Notes: generated by a model not told the origin, from the letters alone. Positions 26,149 through 35,971 are shown, numbered from the stretch's first letter. The stretch is DNA of 64,000 nucleotides from Neobacillus sp. DY30 (GCF_030123065.1 NZ_CP126093.1:1368001-1432000), one strand, 5' to 3'. Translations and numbers: made by a program.

Positions 26149-27309
26149 ATGAAAAATATAAATAAAAATTGGAAGGTAGAAAAAATTGAATGGGCAAGGT
26201 TAACCGGAATACGTCCTCGTCCTGCAGGATGTAATGCTAGACTAGGCGTTCATGGATGTGAAGTACCTATAGATATTGTACGAATTACAATTGATGGGAT
26301 ACAAGGTTTTGGGTGGTCTCGAATTACAAAGGAGAGTGCAGAGAAATTAATCGGTCTAACCGTAGGGGATTTGTTTACTGACGGGGGCAGAGTCAAAGAA
26401 AACTATTACTCAGTAGAGTTCCCGTTGTTGGATTGGATCGGGCAGGCTACAACAATGCCTGTTTATGAAATAATATCAGGTTTAAAAACATCAAACTATT
26501 CTGTACCTTGCTATGATACATCTTTATACTTTGATGATCTTCATCTAGAAAGTGATCAAGATGCAGTTAAGTTAATACAGTCACAAGCGTTAGAAGGGCT
26601 TAGAAAGGGTCATCGCCATTTTAAGATAAAAGTAGGAAGAGGTGCCATGCATATGCCTCTCGAAGAAGGTAAAAATCGTGATATTTCCATTATTAAAGGT
26701 GTTCGAGAAGTAGTGGGTCCTGATTCAAAAATCATGATTGACGCTAATAATGGATATAATCTTAACTTGACCAAAGAAGTCCTTGCTGCAACAGCTGATG
26801 CTAAGTTAACCTGGATAGAAGAGCCATTTCATGAAGACCCTGAATACTTAAAGGACTTAAAATTATGGTTAGATAAACAAAACTTAAATATCATGGTTGT
26901 TGATGGCGAAGGAGATGCCTCTCTAAACCTAGTAGGCTGGGCTAAGGAAGGACTAATCGACGCCATTCAGTATGATATTCGGTCTTATGGTTTTCATAAA
27001 TGGCTGGAACTTGGAGCAGAATTAGATCAAGTAAATATTAAAACAGCACCACATAACTATGGTGGTTCATACGGGAATTTTGTACTCGGACATTTAGCAC
27101 CAAATATAAATGGATTTTTATTAATTGAGTGGGATGAAATGAACATCCATGGAATAGATGATACAGCTTATAGGATTAATGCAGGGAAAGTTTCCATTCC
27201 TAATTTACCTGGGTTTGGTTTAAAATTAGATGATTCCTATTTTTTAAAGGTTGTTGAATCTAATGGGTGGTCTGTTAAAATGAATACAAAGGAGACCCTG
27301 CCAAAGTGA
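26149..27309 (+). CDS. enolase-superfamily (mandelate racemase/muconate lactonizing-type) sugar-acid dehydratase
   Basis: A 386-residue enzyme that would abstract a proton alpha to a carboxylate, usually dehydrating a sugar acid. The KXK acid-base motif is Lys159-Ile-Lys161 (HFKIKVGRG). Metal ligands are Asp198 (IDANNGY) and Glu224 (WIEEPF), with a likely third in VDGEGD (252-256). A catalytic-type histidine lies in TAPHNYGGSYGN. Last gene of the ABC operon; the imported ligand is probably its substrate or precursor. Exact sugar acid unknown. Confidence 0.85.
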   Translation: MKNINKNWKVEKIEWARLTGIRPRPAGCNARLGVHGCEVPIDIVRITIDGIQGFGWSRITKESAEKLIGLTVGDLFTDGGRVKENYYSVEFPLLDWIGQATTMPVYEIISGLKTSNYSVPCYDTSLYFDDLHLESDQDAVKLIQSQALEGLRKGHRHFKIKVGRGAMHMPLEEGKNRDISIIKGVREVVGPDSKIMIDANNGYNLNLTKEVLAATADAKLTWIEEPFHEDPEYLKDLKLWLDKQNLNIMVVDGEGDASLNLVGWAKEGLIDAIQYDIRSYGFHKWLELGAELDQVNIKTAPHNYGGSYGNFVLGHLAPNINGFLLIEWDEMNIHGIDDTAYRINAGKVSIPNLPGFGLKLDDSYFLKVVESNGWSVKMNTKETLPK

Positions 27310-27360
27310 ACTTAAATATCCTATTTCTGTTTTTTTAGGCCGGCAGATAGAAATAAAATA

Positions 27361-27406
27361 AAAAGGATTGAAGCACTGCTCTAGTAGTAACCTTCATTCC
27401 TTTTTT
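27361..27406 (+). terminator. terminator of the ABC/dehydratase operon
   Basis: Arms aaaaggattgaag/cttcattcctttt (one mismatch), 18-nt loop, followed by T residues. The next gene's RBS lies directly after it. Confidence 0.65.
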
Positions 27407-27421
27407 AGAAAGGAGCCATAT

Positions 27422-28342
27422 ATGAGAGACTTAAAAGTTTCTATAGATGATGAGGGACTGAAAATTTTTAAGGCTTTATCAAATGAACAACGATTAAATA
27501 TTCTACGTGCTTTGAATCACGGACCTTTAAATGTAAACGAAATTTCTGAAAAACTACAACTTCCCTTTTCAACTACTGCTGTCAATATTCAAAAATTACA
27601 GGATTCAGGGATTATAACAACTGAAATAATACCTGGACATGGAAACCAAAAGGTTAGTTCAAAAAAATACGACAATATCATAGTGAATTTAAGCCCAGTG
27701 GATCTGACAAATCAGGAAGACCATTATATCATTGATTTACCAATAGGCGACTATGTAGATTGTCAGGTTGAACCCACATGCGGATTGGCAGATGAAAATG
27801 GTTATATAGGCCCCTTAGATAATCCTCGGATTTTTTTTGAGCCTAATAAAAGACATGCTCAATTGTTATGGTTTCGTAAAGGGTACATAGAATATCGATT
27901 TCCAAACCGATTACCTTTAAACGCGGTAATTAAAGAATTAGTCATTTCAACTGAAGCTTGCTCCGAAGCACCCTATCATCGAGAGGATTGGCCATCGGAT
28001 ATCACGATTTGGGTGAACAACATTGAAATTGGTACTTGGACATGCCTTAGTGACTTTGGAGGAGAAAGAGGTTTATATACTCCAATTTGGAGAAAGACAT
28101 CGAGCACCCAATACGGCGAATTGAAGTATTGGAAAGTAGGACAAAACGGGTCCTATCTTGATAATAAGAGAATATCTAACATTACTTTAAAAGATTTGTC
28201 ATTAGAATCCTTACCATATTTCCCTGTTCGAATAGGTGTAAAAGAAGATGCCAAAAATGCTGGTGGGTTAAATTTATTTGGACAAAGATTCGGAAACTAT
28301 AAGCAAGGGTTAGTTATGAAAATTAGCTATCATAAAAAATAA
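27422..28342 (+). CDS. ArsR-type winged-helix regulator with C-terminal sensor domain
   Basis: A 306-residue protein. An N-terminal ArsR-like DNA-binding domain (about residues 10-85: FKALSNEQRLNILRALNHG, VNEISEKLQLPFSTTAVNIQKLQDSGII) is joined to a ~210-residue beta-rich domain with many aromatics (HREDWPSDITIWVNNIEIGTW). Similar two-domain proteins occur next to sugar ABC operons. ATG at 27422 follows AAAGGAG. It probably controls the preceding importer through the palindrome at 22626 or another site; the ligand may be the imported sugar. Both statements are inference. Confidence 0.75.
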   Translation: MRDLKVSIDDEGLKIFKALSNEQRLNILRALNHGPLNVNEISEKLQLPFSTTAVNIQKLQDSGIITTEIIPGHGNQKVSSKKYDNIIVNLSPVDLTNQEDHYIIDLPIGDYVDCQVEPTCGLADENGYIGPLDNPRIFFEPNKRHAQLLWFRKGYIEYRFPNRLPLNAVIKELVISTEACSEAPYHREDWPSDITIWVNNIEIGTWTCLSDFGGERGLYTPIWRKTSSTQYGELKYWKVGQNGSYLDNKRISNITLKDLSLESLPYFPVRIGVKEDAKNAGGLNLFGQRFGNYKQGLVMKISYHKK

Positions 28343-28409
28343 AGCATGGTTTTTGAAGACGCTGTAATTCTTAAACAGAATGACATAATCGGATTCCACC
28401 GCGAGTTTC

Positions 28410-28440
28410 AATCTCGTCTCCTAATGAGACGGGATTTTTT
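28410..28440 (+). terminator. terminator after the regulator gene
   Basis: An 11-bp stem aatctcgtctc/gagacgggatt (one G-U), 5-nt loop, T run. Confidence 0.8.
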
Positions 28441-28447
28441 GCTTACA

Positions 28448-29029
28448 TTAATAAGTTTCTGGTCTTTTTATTACTGTTAAGGAAGTCATTAATCCTACGA
28501 AAATAATGGTAACTAATGAATAAAAGAATTTTTCTAATCCAACGACTTGAATTCCGCTTGTAATGACGAGACCATCAATCAAAAATATAATAATCCCTAT
28601 ATTAACCGATGTAAACTTGGTAATAATTTGAGCTAATAAATCAGTCCCGCCTGTACTAGTATCATAACGGAGCATTAAACCAATTCCAACTCCTACTAGG
28701 ATACCCCCTATGATTGTGCTGGGAAAAATTCCAATCTGTATTTTTCCATTGATAAAAGACAGTAAGTCAATGCAAAATGATGAGATAATAAGCCCATGCA
28801 GACTATAGTAAAAATACCGCCTTTCAAAAAACCATGCCAAAATATAGAGAGGAAGACTTAATACAATCATTGTAAGTCCTGTAGGCCATCCATAAAAATA
28901 ATGAAAGATTAACCCTAACCCGATCACCCCGCCATCGAGCAGATGATATGGAACGAGAAACCCGTTTACTCCAAGGCTTAAAAGTAAGCTGCCAACCAGC
29001 ATGGCGATAATTTTTTGTTTCAATGTCAT
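28448..29029 (-). CDS. YitT/YczE-type membrane protein
   Basis: A 193-residue integral membrane protein with five or six helices and family motifs LLSLGVNGFLVPYHLLDGGVIGLGLI and GIGLMLRYDTSTGGTDLLAQI. It lacks the C-terminal DUF2179 domain of full-length YitT proteins, so it is the short form. The frame is open back to 29149, but the N-terminal 40 residues look non-native; ATG 29029 follows GGGGTG closely. A TTG two codons in is an alternative. Function not established. Confidence 0.75.
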   Translation of the reverse strand: MTLKQKIIAMLVGSLLLSLGVNGFLVPYHLLDGGVIGLGLIFHYFYGWPTGLTMIVLSLPLYILAWFFERRYFYYSLHGLIISSFCIDLLSFINGKIQIGIFPSTIIGGILVGVGIGLMLRYDTSTGGTDLLAQIITKFTSVNIGIIIFLIDGLVITSGIQVVGLEKFFYSLVTIIFVGLMTSLTVIKRPETY

Positions 29030-29238
29030 CACCCCAAACTTGTCCCTACATAAAAAGTATGAATATGATTTCCATTTAGAAGTGTTAGAAATAAAAAAAG
29101 AGGATTGTTTAACAGCGCCTTCTATTTTGAAGAAATAGTATGCCGTCATAGAATAAGGAGAATACTTAACTTATGGTATAATACGGTAAGGCAGAATTTT
29201 TATTAAAAGTTTTTTGCGAAAAATCAGGAGGAATAAGG

Positions 29239-29538
29239 ATGCTTCAAGAAGAATATGAGTTATTGCTAAAAAGAACGGTTGAGGTTGCTCCAGATTGGCT
29301 AGTAAGCGACATAGAAGATATTTTGACTAAAGAAGGGAGACATACTGGGGTAAGTTATGTCATTTCCCAACTTCACGACAGATACAGTTTTAGCTTTAGA
29401 CACATTTTGTCAGCCATTAACTTTTCAGATGAATGGACAACCGTTTCAAGAGAACGGTTAAGTTTTATTGATAATAATATTGATGTTATTGTTGCTTTGT
29501 ATAATTTAAATAAAAAGAAAATAGCGAAAAAATTATAA
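29239..29538 (+). CDS. uncharacterised 99-residue protein
   Basis: Not recognised. An all-helix-looking soluble protein (EEYELLLKRTVEVAPDWLVSDIEDIL) without cysteines or membrane segments. RBS CAGGAGG is well placed and a terminator follows, so a real monocistronic gene. Confidence 0.65.
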   Translation: MLQEEYELLLKRTVEVAPDWLVSDIEDILTKEGRHTGVSYVISQLHDRYSFSFRHILSAINFSDEWTTVSRERLSFIDNNIDVIVALYNLNKKKIAKKL

Positions 29539-29540
29539 AA

Positions 29541-29584
29541 AAACGCAAACTAATTCGTATCTGAATTGGTTTGCGCTTTTTTTA
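29541..29584 (+). terminator. terminator
   Basis: A 13-bp stem cgcaaactaattc/gaattggtttgcg (one G-U) followed by a T run. It may also serve the convergent pit gene. Confidence 0.8.
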
Positions 29585-29615
29585 TTGGCTGTGTTAAATG
29601 GGCCAGTTGATTATA

Positions 29616-30608
29616 TTAAAAGAAAAGGTTCAAGATAAAATAAGAAATGGCTGCAATACCTGCTGAAATCGGGAGCGTAATCACCCAAGTGATCAGCATT
29701 CTTTGGGCCGTATCCCATTTTACTCCTTTTAATCGGTGCGAAGCACCAACCCCTAAAATACCAGAAGAAATAACGTGGGTGGTACTAACAGGAACATGTA
29801 AGAAAGTAGCTCCAAATATAACAGCTGCACCAGTTAAATCCGCAGCTACCCCGTTAATCGGTCTAATTTTCATAATCTTACCACCAACGGTCTTGATAAT
29901 CTTCCAGCCTCCGACTGATGTACCTAATCCCATCGCCAGCGCACAGGAGAATTGTACCCAAAATGGAACTTCGGCGTTCTGCCCTAGATAACCGTTCGCA
30001 ATGAGAGCCATCGTGATAATCCCCATCGCCTTTTGGGCATCGTTTGTTCCATGTGAATAAGATTGTAGTGCTGCAGTGGCAATTTGCATATATCGGAAAT
30101 TACGGTTGGTTTTTGCTAAATTAGCATTTTTAAATACCACTTTGAAAATACTGTAAACAATATAACCCACAGCAAAAGCTAAAATAGGAGAAAGAATCAG
30201 TGCTTGTAAAATCTTTAAAAAGCCCCCATAATTAAGTGCGCCAAAACCTGCTGATGCCAATGCTGCTCCTGCAATGGATCCAATGATTGCATGGGAAGAA
30301 CTGCTTGGAATTCCGTAATACCATGTTAATAAGTTCCAAAAAATGGCTGCAATTAATGCGGCTAAAATAACCACAGACCCGTTTTCAAGCGTAAAAGGGT
30401 CGACAATATCCTTAGAAATGGATTTTGCGACACCTGTAAACGTCATAGCTCCAACAAAGTTCATAATCGCGGCTAACATAATCGCTTGCCGTGGTCTTAG
30501 AGCTTTCGTAGAAACAGAGGTTGCAATTGAGTTTGCCGTATCATGGAACCCATTAATAAAGTCAAATGCAAGGGCACCAATGACAACTAAGATTATTAAA
30601 ATTTCCAT
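29616..30608 (-). CDS. pit: low-affinity inorganic phosphate transporter (PiT family)
   Basis: A 330-residue membrane protein with about ten helices. It has the duplicated PiT signature: GFHDTANSIATSVSTKAL near the N terminus and SHGTNDAQKAMGIITMAL in the second half. It imports phosphate (or sulfate, as in the related CysP) with protons. RBS AAGGAG. It follows the PhoU-like gene by 11 bp and is co-transcribed with it. Confidence 0.9.
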   Translation of the reverse strand: MEILIILVVIGALAFDFINGFHDTANSIATSVSTKALRPRQAIMLAAIMNFVGAMTFTGVAKSISKDIVDPFTLENGSVVILAALIAAIFWNLLTWYYGIPSSSSHAIIGSIAGAALASAGFGALNYGGFLKILQALILSPILAFAVGYIVYSIFKVVFKNANLAKTNRNFRYMQIATAALQSYSHGTNDAQKAMGIITMALIANGYLGQNAEVPFWVQFSCALAMGLGTSVGGWKIIKTVGGKIMKIRPINGVAADLTGAAVIFGATFLHVPVSTTHVISSGILGVGASHRLKGVKWDTAQRMLITWVITLPISAGIAAISYFILNLFF

Positions 30609-30619
30609 TTTTATGCTCC

Positions 30620-31234
30620 TTATGCATTTTTCATAATAATTGTTTCAAGGGTATTCGCAACAGATTGACAGCTATCAGCAATATCCTCAAGATTTTCATA
30701 AATTTCCTTGTACTGAATAATTCTAATTGGATCTTTTTCTACCGTAAATAAATGTTTAATGGACTGACGGAGAATATTATCACATTTAGATTCATAATCC
30801 TTAGTTTTAATTGCATGTTCTCTCATTTGAGGAAGTTTCTTATTTGCTAACAATTCAATGGCCTTATCAATTTCATGAACACTAGCTTTAATGGCTGCAA
30901 CAAATTGAAGCATAAAATCATCTGCTTGGGTAATGGAATACATTTCAAACAATGCAGCTGTTGCTTCTAGGCCGTCTAGAACGTCATCCATGCTGTTCGC
31001 TAGGTGAAGAATATCTTCGCGTTCAATAGGAGTAATAAATGCATCATTTAATTGCTTTATTACCTCATGAACAAAGGAATCGCCCTTCGTTTCAATTTCC
31101 TTCATTTTTTCTGAGAAAATTTTTAAATCGCTTATATTTTTTAATTTATAATCAGCAAAGTAATTCGCGCCTTCCTTTAAATTTGAGGAGATATTACTTA
31201 ATAGTGCTGAAAATTTATCAACCTTTTTTGCCAT
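30620..31234 (-). CDS. DUF47/PhoU-like protein partner of Pit
   Basis: A 204-residue all-helical PhoU-like (DUF47) protein. Helical repeats carry conserved acidic motifs (EIETKGDSFVHEVIKQLNDAFITPIEREDI, NSMDDVLDGLEATA). DUF47-pit pairs are very common and the protein is thought to regulate the transporter. First gene of the pair; AGGAGG RBS. B. subtilis YkaA is the likely counterpart. Confidence 0.88.
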   Translation of the reverse strand: MAKKVDKFSALLSNISSNLKEGANYFADYKLKNISDLKIFSEKMKEIETKGDSFVHEVIKQLNDAFITPIEREDILHLANSMDDVLDGLEATAALFEMYSITQADDFMLQFVAAIKASVHEIDKAIELLANKKLPQMREHAIKTKDYESKCDNILRQSIKHLFTVEKDPIRIIQYKEIYENLEDIADSCQSVANTLETIIMKNA

Positions 31235-31320
31235 TTGAAAATCCTCCTAATTAATATGTAAAAAGTTTTTAGACCAACGGACAACATTTTACCGAAAACA
31301 AACAAAAAAATCATAAAAAG

Positions 31321-31346
31321 TTAACGTAATTTACAAAAACTTAACA
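31321..31346 (+). promoter_or_regulatory. Pho-box-like direct repeats upstream of the pit operon
   Basis: TTAACG (31321), TTTACA (31330) and TTAACA (31341) form TT(A/T)ACA-type direct repeats with 3- and 5-bp gaps, 87 bp before the DUF47 start. They sit on the strand opposite to the pit operon. PhoP recognises such repeats. In this AT-rich gap the match could be chance. The rest of 31255-31554 holds only the promoter region of the following gene. Confidence 0.3.
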
Positions 31347-31554
31347 AAAGAATTTTCTGAAAATATTTTTTTAGAACCGCTTTTTTGTTTTTTTTAATGT
31401 CCCCATGGGAAAATAGAATATGTATGCAAAGCGGACTGGGTTCTCACTTGTATGAATTTCAATAAACTGGGTACTTTAATCGTACACGGAAGCAAATTTT
31501 AACCGTTAAATAACCGTGCTATAAATTGAATCTTCACAAAAAGGAGTGTTCACA

Positions 31555-31809
31555 ATGAGTTTTCTATGGACATTAATTGTTGGCGGCGTTATTGGCTGGT
31601 TAGCTGGTCTTATTGTAGGTAGAGATGTTCCGGGAGGTATTATCGGTAATATAATTGCTGGGTTTGTAGGTGCATGGCTTGGTACTTTACTATTAGGTGA
31701 TTGGGGACCGAATGTAGCCGATTTTGCGATTATCCCTGCCATCATTGGTTCTGTTGCCTTGGTTTTCCTACTGTCACTTGTTATGAGGGGCTTTAGAAAG
31801 GCAGACTAA
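31555..31809 (+). CDS. GlsB/YeaQ/YmgE-family stress-associated membrane protein
   Basis: An 84-residue, glycine-rich three-helix membrane protein (GGVIGWLAGLIVGRDVPGGIIGNIIAGFVGAWLG). AAAGGAG lies 9 bp before ATG 31555. Such genes are often stress-induced. A weak sigma-B-like pair (GTATGA-13 bp-GGGTAC near 31452-31476) is present upstream but is not convincing. Confidence 0.88.
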   Translation: MSFLWTLIVGGVIGWLAGLIVGRDVPGGIIGNIIAGFVGAWLGTLLLGDWGPNVADFAIIPAIIGSVALVFLLSLVMRGFRKAD

Positions 31810-31815
31810 TAAACA

Positions 31816-31848
31816 AGAGAGGCCTCCGATATAGGTGGCCTCTTATTT
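31816..31848. terminator. bidirectional terminator
   Basis: Stem agaggcc/ggcctct with inner pairs, flanked by A- and T-rich tracts, between the convergent GlsB-type and pseudouridine synthase genes. Confidence 0.7.
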
Positions 31849-31852
31849 TAAT

Positions 31853-32770
31853 TCATAATGTATAAACATCAATGCCTGTAAAGACAGGAGGATGATCAAG
31901 AAATGGAGCGTAACAAATAATGTTTTCTCCCGATATAGGATGTGTAAATTCTAGTTTAGCTGCGTGTAATGCCTGTCTCTTGAAGAGCGGCTTCCCGCCG
32001 TATAATGTATCGCCCAATAATGGATGTCCGATATGACTAAAATGAACACGTATTTGGTGCGTTCTCCCTGTTTCAAGCCAGCATTTGATATAGGAATGAC
32101 CTTTTCCTTCTTTAATAAATTGATAATGTGTCACAGCAGGCTGCCCAGTGGGAGAAACTCGTCTTCGCGTAGCGTGGTGCCTGTCGCGTCCAATGGGTTC
32201 ACTGATGGTCCCTTTTTTCTTTTTTAAATGACCATCCACTATGGCAACATAGGTTCTTTTTATTTCATGTCTTTCAAGCATTCTGTCTAAGATGGCACCG
32301 GATAATGCATGTTTTGCAAAAATGATCGCACCTGTAGTATTCTTGTCAAGCCGGTGTACTTGACGTATCTTCGCCTTTTCACCGTTTGATTGTACATAAA
32401 ATTGTGCTGCATGTAAAAGTGTTCTTCTATCATTTCCATCATTAGGATGTGTACTCATAAAGGGTGGTTTATTAAAAACAACTACATGGTCGTCTTCGTA
32501 AAGGACTTGTATATCATAGATAAAGTCCAGATTAATTGGAGGTTCCACTTCTTCAAATAATTTAATTAGGACTTTATCTCCCATAATTAGTGAAGTAGTC
32601 CAATTGGCTTTACTGCCATTTACTAAAACGTTTTGTTCCATCCGAAATTGATGTGTAAGCTTCTTAGGCACCTCCCATTCTTTACGAAAGATATCTTCAA
32701 TCGATTTTCCTTCCAAGTCTTTTGGAATAATTAGTTCCAGCCAATTGCCTTTTCGCGTTGTTTTTAGCAT
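31853..32770 (-). CDS. RluA-family RNA pseudouridine synthase (YhcT-like)
   Basis: A 305-residue enzyme converting specific uridines of RNA to pseudouridine. The catalytic motif HRLDKNTTG holds the conserved aspartate. Supporting motifs are NKPPFMSTHPN, GRTHQIRVHFSHIGHPLLGDTLYGG and LHAAKLEFTHP. An S4-like N-terminal segment is present. It is divergent from the YhcU-like gene, the same neighbourhood as B. subtilis yhcT-yhcU. The target base is unknown. Confidence 0.9.
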   Translation of the reverse strand: MLKTTRKGNWLELIIPKDLEGKSIEDIFRKEWEVPKKLTHQFRMEQNVLVNGSKANWTTSLIMGDKVLIKLFEEVEPPINLDFIYDIQVLYEDDHVVVFNKPPFMSTHPNDGNDRRTLLHAAQFYVQSNGEKAKIRQVHRLDKNTTGAIIFAKHALSGAILDRMLERHEIKRTYVAIVDGHLKKKKGTISEPIGRDRHHATRRRVSPTGQPAVTHYQFIKEGKGHSYIKCWLETGRTHQIRVHFSHIGHPLLGDTLYGGKPLFKRQALHAAKLEFTHPISGENIICYAPFLDHPPVFTGIDVYTL

Positions 32771-32901
32771 TTTTACTCCTTTTTTGGTTAAATATCTCCA
32801 TTTTATAGGTTATAATTACCACCGAACATTCATCAACAAATATGCTATTCTTATGTATATATATTACGATAGATTGTGGCTATCGCAAAGGTGGGTTACA
32901 A

Positions 32902-33288
32902 GTGAAAATTGTCTTTGCCTCGACACCGGGTCAGGAAGAAGAAATTTGTGGACTAGTGAGGTATATCTATTCAACTGTTTTTCCACTCTACTTTACGGAT
33001 AAGGAAATAAGTGAGTTTGAACAATTAAAAGTATTGCATACGCCAGATGACTTTAATACATTAAAGGATGCCTTTCAAGTAATGGCTAGTATGCAGACAG
33101 TCATATCCATACTTGAGTCTCCAACTCTAGATGACCAATATGAAGTATTATTTAATAAAAATGTTGCTAACCTACAAGAATTTGGTCTTTTCTTTCCGTT
33201 TGAGTTTGAACAATTCGTTGAAGCAAAAAATATGAAAAACAGTGTTTTTAGTATTTATACCAAAGCAGCAAATGAGCTACTTGTTTAA
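32902..33288 (+). CDS. yhcU: YhcU-like (DUF5365) protein
   Basis: A 128-residue small soluble protein starting VKIVFASTPGQEEEI, the pattern of Bacillus YhcU. GTG at 32902 follows AAAGGTGGG by 8-9 bp; the frame is open back to 32842 without an RBS. Function unknown. Gene order with the pseudouridine synthase and pgcA supports orthology. Confidence 0.75.
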   Translation: MKIVFASTPGQEEEICGLVRYIYSTVFPLYFTDKEISEFEQLKVLHTPDDFNTLKDAFQVMASMQTVISILESPTLDDQYEVLFNKNVANLQEFGLFFPFEFEQFVEAKNMKNSVFSIYTKAANELLV

Positions 33289-33295
33289 TATCGAG

Positions 33296-33328
33296 AAAAA
33301 ATGCCTCGCGTAAGCGGGGCATTTTTTT
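33296..33328 (+). terminator. terminator
   Basis: A 13-bp stem aaaaatgcctcgc/gcggggcattttt (one G-U), 4-nt loop, T run. Confidence 0.85.
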
Positions 33329-33448
33329 ATGCAAAGTTACTAATTAACCCTAGGAAATAACAGAGATACGATATAAAATAAAAAGCAGGTGTAAGTTTAT
33401 TGGGAATTTCAAACAATATGATAATGGAACAACAGGGAGGATTTAGTC

Positions 33449-35191
33449 ATGGATTGGAAAGAAAATGCAAACAGATGGTTAGAATTCGCTAATTTGAATG
33501 AAGAGTTGAGGCAGCAGCTTGAGCTAATTAAGAACGATGAAAAACAACTTGAGGAAGTTTTTTATAAAAATCTTGAGTTTGGTACTGGGGGAATGCGAGG
33601 AGAGATTGGCGCAGGGACCAATCGTATGAATCTATACACTGTCCGTAAGGCTTCTGCAGGATTAGCTGCATACATAGAAGAACAAGGGATTGAGGCAAAA
33701 CAAAAAGGTGTGGTCATTGCCTACGATTCACGACATAAATCTCCAGAGTTTTGTATGGAGGCAGCCAGAACACTTGCAACAAAAGGAATCAAAACCTATA
33801 TATTTGATGAATTAAGACCTACACCTGAATTATCCTTTGCCTTAAGGTATTTAAATGCCTTTTCTGGAATTGTCATTACAGCAAGTCATAACCCGCCAGA
33901 ATACAATGGCTACAAAGTATATGGCTCTGATGGCGGTCAGCTTCCCCCAGATGCCGCTGATCAGGTCATTGCAAGAGTTAATGAAATTGAAAATGAGTTG
34001 TTGATAGAGGTAGATTCTGAAGAAAATCTCAGAGCTCTGGGGTTAATTAATACGATTGGTGAAGAAATTGATAGAGCTTACATAGAAAAATTAAAAACGA
34101 TTTCTGAAAATCCATCTATTTCAAATGATACAGAAGTAAAAATTGTGTTTACACCATTACATGGCACAGCCAATAAGCCAGTTCGCCAAGCCTTGGCTGC
34201 GTTAGGGTATACAAACGTAACGGTAGTCAAGGAGCAAGAGCTGCCAGATCCTGAGTTTTCAACTGTGAAAAGTCCAAATCCAGAGGAACATGCCGCATTT
34301 GAATTAGCGATAAGGGAAGGTAAAAAAGCAGGTGCTGATTTGTTAATTGCAACAGATCCTGATGCAGACCGATTAGGAATTGCTGTTCTAAACCCTGAAG
34401 GAGAGTATGTTGTATTAACCGGGAACCAAACTGGAGCATTATTGCTGGATTACATCCTTTCACAAAAGCAAGGTAAAGGTACTCTTCCTGCTAATGGAGT
34501 AGTACTAAAAACGATTGTTACATCAGAAATAGGCAGAAAAATTGCCCAAGACTATAAATTAGAAACCATTGATGTACTTACTGGTTTTAAATTTATTGCT
34601 GAGAAGATTAATGAGTATGAGTCTACAGGAGAGCATACTTTCTTATTTGGCTATGAAGAAAGCTATGGCTACTTGATAGGGGATTTTGCCCGTGATAAAG
34701 ATGCGGTTCAAGCTGCGCTGTTAGCGGTAGAAGTATGTGCTTATTATAAAAAACAGGGAATGTCACTTTATGAAGGGTTAATGCAGGTTTTTGAAAAATA
34801 TGGTTACTATCAAGAAGGACTAAGATCGTTAACCTTAAAGGGTAAAGAAGGTGCCGAACAAATTCAAAGCATTTTAGCATCTTTCAGGTCAGAACCAATA
34901 AAACAACTTGGTGACTTAACCATTTCTATGTCAGAAGATTACCTAACCGGTGTTCGTCAAACATTGAATGGTGAAGAGAAAATTGATTTACCAAAATCAA
35001 ATGTTTTAAAATATACCTTTACAGACGGCTCATGGGTATGCTTAAGACCATCAGGTACTGAACCAAAGGTAAAATTCTATTTTGGTGTGAATAGTACGAG
35101 CCTAGAAGAAAGTAAAAATAAGTTACTTGAAATTGAAAAGAACTTTATGGGATTAGTGGATGAAAAAGTAAAAATGGTAACAGGAAACTAG
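33449..35191 (+). CDS. pgcA: alpha-phosphoglucomutase/phosphomannomutase
   Basis: Interconverts glucose-6-phosphate and glucose-1-phosphate, feeding UDP-glucose, lipoteichoic acid anchor and envelope polysaccharide synthesis. 580 residues, typical of PgcA. The phosphoserine is Ser146 in [13 protein letters not shown]. The metal loop is DPDADRLG (about 306-313), the sugar loop GYEESYGYL, and the phosphate-binding loop [12 protein letters not shown] near the C terminus. RBS GGGAGG. May also supply precursors to the synthase at 17735. Confidence 0.95.
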   Translation: MDWKENANRWLEFANLNEELRQQLELIKNDEKQLEEVFYKNLEFGTGGMRGEIGAGTNRMNLYTVRKASAGLAAYIEEQGIEAKQKGVVIAYDSRHKSPEFCMEAARTLATKGIKTYIFDELRPTPELSFALRYLNAFSGIVITASHNPPEYNGYKVYGSDGGQLPPDAADQVIARVNEIENELLIEVDSEENLRALGLINTIGEEIDRAYIEKLKTISENPSISNDTEVKIVFTPLHGTANKPVRQALAALGYTNVTVVKEQELPDPEFSTVKSPNPEEHAAFELAIREGKKAGADLLIATDPDADRLGIAVLNPEGEYVVLTGNQTGALLLDYILSQKQGKGTLPANGVVLKTIVTSEIGRKIAQDYKLETIDVLTGFKFIAEKINEYESTGEHTFLFGYEESYGYLIGDFARDKDAVQAALLAVEVCAYYKKQGMSLYEGLMQVFEKYGYYQEGLRSLTLKGKEGAEQIQSILASFRSEPIKQLGDLTISMSEDYLTGVRQTLNGEEKIDLPKSNVLKYTFTDGSWVCLRPSGTEPKVKFYFGVNSTSLEESKNKLLEIEKNFMGLVDEKVKMVTGN

Positions 35192-35235
35192 TTTTGATCT
35201 TGACATCTTAGAATTACATGAAAGGAAGAAAAGAC

Positions 35236-35958
35236 ATGCTAAAGGACCAAATTGCTATTGTAACTGGGGCTTCAAGGGGAATTGGCAAAGAAATTGCTGT
35301 AAAACTTGCACAGCAAGGAATGAAATTGGCGATAATAGGCAGTTCCGCGCAAATTTCGGAGACGGCCGATGAAATAAAGAGAAAAGGATTTTCGCATATC
35401 CTGCCCATTCAAGCTGATGTTTCAAAAGAAGAAGACCTACAGCAAGTAGTAAAAAAAACCATCGAAGAATATGGGCAAGTAGACCTGCTGGTCAATAATG
35501 CCGGCATTGGATTCTTTAAATTAACAGAAGAGGTAACACTTGAAGAATGGAAAAAGGTTTTTGAAGTGAATGTACAAGGTGTGTTCCTAGCGACAAAAGC
35601 AATCCTTCCACATATGAAGGAGCGGAAGTCAGGGACTATTATCACCATTGCATCTGATGTAGCTAGATATACTATTCCGAACGGTGCTGCCTATACCGCG
35701 TCAAAATATGCGGTACAAGGGTTTTCCGGCTCCGTCGCACAAGAAGTTCGTGAATTTGGCATTCGGGTAGGAACCATCAATCCAGGAATGGTTGATACTT
35801 ACTTTGCTGAATCGAAGCAAGGATTGCCGGAAAAACATGATTGGCTTAAAGTTAGTGATATAGCTGATGCGGTTGTGTATATGGCTTCAGCACCTAAATA
35901 TATGTTAATTGATGAGATTGTCCTTCATCCTCTTGTACAACAATATCCAATTGCATAA
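35236..35958 (+). CDS. short-chain dehydrogenase/reductase (FabG-like)
   Basis: A 240-residue classical SDR. The cofactor motif TGASRGIG is at about residues 11-18, NNAG at about 85, and the catalytic Ser-Tyr-Lys sequence YTASKYAVQGFSG. ATG 35236 follows AAAGGAAG. It lies 44 bp after pgcA, possibly co-transcribed. Substrate unknown; similar to 3-oxoacyl-ACP-reductase-like proteins. Confidence 0.9.
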   Translation: MLKDQIAIVTGASRGIGKEIAVKLAQQGMKLAIIGSSAQISETADEIKRKGFSHILPIQADVSKEEDLQQVVKKTIEEYGQVDLLVNNAGIGFFKLTEEVTLEEWKKVFEVNVQGVFLATKAILPHMKERKSGTIITIASDVARYTIPNGAAYTASKYAVQGFSGSVAQEVREFGIRVGTINPGMVDTYFAESKQGLPEKHDWLKVSDIADAVVYMASAPKYMLIDEIVLHPLVQQYPIA

Positions 35959-35971
35959 AAGAACAACTTTT

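Noticed and set aside
31440..31480. Sigma-B promoter for the GlsB-type gene
   Set aside because: The -35 (GTATGA) and -10 (GGGTAC) both deviate from GTTTAA/GGGWAT; kept only as a remark.
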